From positions 1-7,177 of the forward strand of contig DATLEX010000150.1 in NCBI GenBank assembly GCA_035525045.1: a DNA stretch of 7,177 bases. Direction: 5' to 3'. Below are positions 5,026 to 7,177 of this stretch, piece after piece. The stretch's first letter is position 1; each line of letters begins with the position of its first letter. The position numbers and the translations under genes are program-made. The notes under the pieces are model-generated. The model ran no database searches. It was not told where the DNA came from and saw nothing but the letters and a program-made list of their open reading frames with translations. Source of the stretch: DATLEX01 sp035525045. Its GTDB lineage: Bacteria > Acidobacteriota > Thermoanaerobaculia > Gp7-AA8.

Positions 5026-7177
5026 ATGCGACTGCCGAACGCCTGTCTCGCCTTCCTCCTGCTCGCCGCCCCGGCCCTCGCCCAGCAGGCGCCCGCCTTC
5101 GAGGTCCGGCCCGCCACCTCCGACATCCGGATCGACGCGCTCCTCGACGAGCCCGCCTGGGCGGCGGCGGCCGTCATCCCCCTCCCCTACGAGTGGTTCC
5201 CCGGCGACAACGTCGAGCCGCCGGTGAAGACCGACGCCCTCGTCACCTACGACTCCCGCAACCTCTACGTCGCCTTCCGCGCCTGGGACCCGCGCCCGTC
5301 CGAGATCCGGGCCCACCTGATGGACCGCGACAGCATCAACACCTTCGTCCAGGACGACCACGTCACGCTGATGATCGATCCCTTCAACGACCAGCGTCGG
5401 GCGTTCCAGTTCCGCGTGAACCCGCTGGGGGTGCAGGCCGACGCGATCTTCAGCCAGATCGAAGGGATCGAGGATTTCTCCTGGGACATCATCTGGGCCT
5501 CGGCCGGCAGGATCACCGAGGAGGGGTACATCGTGGAGATCGCCATCCCGCTGAACCAGATCCGCTTTCCGCAGGGCGGCGGGGTGCAGACGTGGGGGTT
5601 CGAGCTGGGGCGCTCGTATCCGCGCAATGCGCGGCACCGCATCTCGGCGAGCCCGCGGAACCGCAACGAGACCTGCATCCTCTGCCAGGTCAACAAGGTG
5701 ACGGGGTTCCAGCGGCTGCAGGCAGGCCGGAACCTCGAGGTCGTCCCCACGCTGACGACCACGCGCAGCGACCGCGCCGCCTTTCCGTCGACCGAGCTCG
5801 AGCCGGGCGACACGCGGTTCGATCCCGGGGTGAGCGTCCGCTGGGGCGTCACTCCCGCCACGACGGTGAACGCGACGATCAATCCCGACTTCTCGCAGGT
5901 CGAGGCCGACGCCGCGCAGCTCGCCGAGAACGAGCGCTTCGCCCTCTTCTTCGAGGAGAAGCGCCCCTTCTTCCTCGAGGGCATCGACTTCTTCGCCACG
6001 CCGATCAATGCCGTCTTCACCCGCACCGTGGCCGATCCCGCCTGGGGGCTCAAGGCCACCAGCAAGCAGGGGCGGAACGCGATGGGGGTGTTCGTCACGC
6101 GCGACGAGCGGAACAACATCCTCATCCCGTCGAACCAGGGATCGGCGTTCGCCTTTCTCGACGACTCGGTGACGGCCAGCGTGCTCCGCTACCGCCGCGA
6201 CGTCGGCACGGGCTCGACCGTCGGCGTGCTCTATGCCGGCCGCGAAGGGGACCGCTATCACAACCGCGTCGCCGGCGTGGACGGCTTCTTTCCGGTGACG
6301 CCGGCTGCCGAGGTCCGCGTGCAGTACCTCCGCTCCGACACCCGCTATCCGGACGAGTTCGCCGTCGCGTTCGGGCAGGAGAGAGGGTCCTTCGACGGGG
6401 GCGCTCTCCGCCTCACGTACCAGCACGTCGACCGCAACTGGATCTGGTTCGCCGGCTATCAGGACTTCGAGCCGGGGTTTCGCGCCGACAGCGGCTTCGT
6501 TCCGCGCGTCGACCTCCGCCGCGCCGACGCCGCGCTCCGCCGCCGTTTCTGGGGAAAGCCCACGGACTGGTGGACGAACTGGTCGGTCAGCGTCGACGGT
6601 TTGCGGAGCGAGAACCACGCCGGAGTCGTGACCGACGAGACGATGAGGATCGGCTCGACGGTCGGCGGCCCGCGACAGTCGCTGCTCGACGTGAGAGTAT
6701 CGCGGAACGCGGTCCGCTTCCAGGACCGCCTGCACGAGGGGATGGTCCGCGCTTCGGCGTACTTCGAGATCCAGCCGGGAGCGATCGGAAAGTTCTCGCT
6801 CTTCATCGACGGGGGGGAGACCGTCGATTTCGCGAACAATCAGCCGGCCGATCTCCTCCTGTTCGTCCCGTCGGCCGAGCTGAAGCTCGGACGCCACATC
6901 AACGCCCAGCTCCGGCGCATCCAGCAGCGGCTCGACGTGCGCGAGGGGCGGCTCTCGGAAACCGCCATCAACGAGCTGCGCCTGGTCTACAACTTCAACG
7001 TCCGGTCGTTCGTCCGCGCCATCGCCCAGCATCAGGACACCGAGCGCGACCCCTCCCTCTTCCGCTTTCCCGTGCAGCGCCGGACCGAGTCCCTCTTCTC
7101 GCAGCTCCTCTTCTCCTACAAGCTCAACCCGCAGACCGTCCTCTTCCTCGGCTATTCCGACAGCCACCTCGGCATCG
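5026..7177 (+). CDS. DUF5916 outer-membrane protein with CBM9-like N-terminal domain, 3' partial
   Basis: 717 codons are visible and the frame is open to the window end. The ATG at 5026 follows AAGG at 5015-5018. Residues 1-19 form a signal peptide (basic start, Leu/Ala core, cleavage after ALA before QQ). Residues ~33-180 are a carbohydrate-binding family 9-like domain (IDALLDEPAW; DALVTYDSRNLYVAFRAWD; QDDHVTLMIDPF; FSWDIIWAS; YIVEIAIPLNQIRF). The DUF5916 signature follows at 286-320 (NPDFSQVEAD; FFEEKRPFFLEGIDFF), and from about 340 alternating aromatic/polar strands look like an outer-membrane beta-barrel. CxxC (Cys217, Cys220) lies between the two domains. The protein is thus exported to the outer membrane; its biochemical role in this family is unknown to me, with glycan or peptide binding or uptake as possibilities. 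It may belong to the upstream peptidase/ligase transcript (41-bp gap). A long minus-strand open frame across the same stretch is a GC-bias shadow: the plus-strand translation shows coherent domains. Confidence 0.93.
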   Translation, partial: MRLPNACLAFLLLAAPALAQQAPAFEVRPATSDIRIDALLDEPAWAAAAVIPLPYEWFPGDNVEPPVKTDALVTYDSRNLYVAFRAWDPRPSEIRAHLMDRDSINTFVQDDHVTLMIDPFNDQRRAFQFRVNPLGVQADAIFSQIEGIEDFSWDIIWASAGRITEEGYIVEIAIPLNQIRFPQGGGVQTWGFELGRSYPRNARHRISASPRNRNETCILCQVNKVTGFQRLQAGRNLEVVPTLTTTRSDRAAFPSTELEPGDTRFDPGVSVRWGVTPATTVNATINPDFSQVEADAAQLAENERFALFFEEKRPFFLEGIDFFATPINAVFTRTVADPAWGLKATSKQGRNAMGVFVTRDERNNILIPSNQGSAFAFLDDSVTASVLRYRRDVGTGSTVGVLYAGREGDRYHNRVAGVDGFFPVTPAAEVRVQYLRSDTRYPDEFAVAFGQERGSFDGGALRLTYQHVDRNWIWFAGYQDFEPGFRADSGFVPRVDLRRADAALRRRFWGKPTDWWTNWSVSVDGLRSENHAGVVTDETMRIGSTVGGPRQSLLDVRVSRNAVRFQDRLHEGMVRASAYFEIQPGAIGKFSLFIDGGETVDFANNQPADLLLFVPSAELKLGRHINAQLRRIQQRLDVREGRLSETAINELRLVYNFNVRSFVRAIAQHQDTERDPSLFRFPVQRRTESLFSQLLFSYKLNPQTVLFLGYSDSHLGI

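Noticed and set aside
4921..7167. A 748-codon open frame on the minus strand
   Set aside because: It is antisense to the DUF5916 gene. Its translation is low-complexity, rich in Val, Glu, Arg, Gly and Asp with no domain, signal or motif, as expected opposite a GC-rich coding strand. The plus frame has a signal peptide, CBM9-like and DUF5916 signatures.
1..7177. CRISPR array, tRNA, rRNA, transposase or phage genes
   Set aside because: None seen: the only repeats are the CAGGGCT units and the operator copies, and no recombinase or structural phage motifs occur in any convincing frame.

Overview
The window is GC-rich throughout, with a strong G/C bias at third codon positions, and reads as chromosomal DNA of a free-living Gram-negative bacterium. 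An outer-membrane DUF5916-type protein with a CBM9-like N-terminus, a PF15887-like zinc peptidase paired with an ATP-grasp ligase, and the general protein style suggest Acidobacteriota (Thermoanaerobaculia-like) or a neighbouring phylum. This placement is an inference from family distribution; there is no rRNA or marker gene here.

Left half (1-2827): a small metalloid-responsive cassette. An ArsR/SmtB repressor gene (2420-2827, +) is divergent from a minus-strand series: doxX-like (2380-2096), an APC-type permease (2099-849, coupled by an ATGA overlap), arsI/cadI (761-312, a vicinal-oxygen-chelate organoarsenical lyase or cadmium-induced protein) and a LysE-family exporter gene cut by the window edge (283-1). 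Three copies of a 16-bp inverted repeat, ATTCG-N6-CGAAT, lie exactly where an ArsR operator would be expected: two bracket a strong sigma70-like promoter in front of arsI, and one (one mismatch) lies in the divergent doxX/arsR gap. Both small membrane genes look damaged. The doxX product lacks about 50 residues in the middle, in frame. The lysE-like gene seems to lack two internal segments and carries a frameshift.

Middle (2828-2927): an intergenic region with three tandem CAGGGCT units and a perfect 18-bp inverted repeat around a 40-nt loop. It separates the cassette from the next operon.

Right half (2928-7177, all +): a gluzincin-like HEXXH peptidase (GTG start) overlaps by ATGA with a D-Ala-D-Ala-ligase-like ATP-grasp enzyme. 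After 41 bp comes a long, secreted DUF5916/CBM9-like outer-membrane beta-barrel protein that runs off the window. The last gene has no stop in the window, so a search for complete ORFs misses it and a long antisense open frame appears instead; its translation is unmistakable. The peptidase/ATP-grasp pair is the best candidate for an undescribed function: a ligase and a peptidase made in coupled fashion, with conserved catalytic residues but no recognisable pathway partners here.
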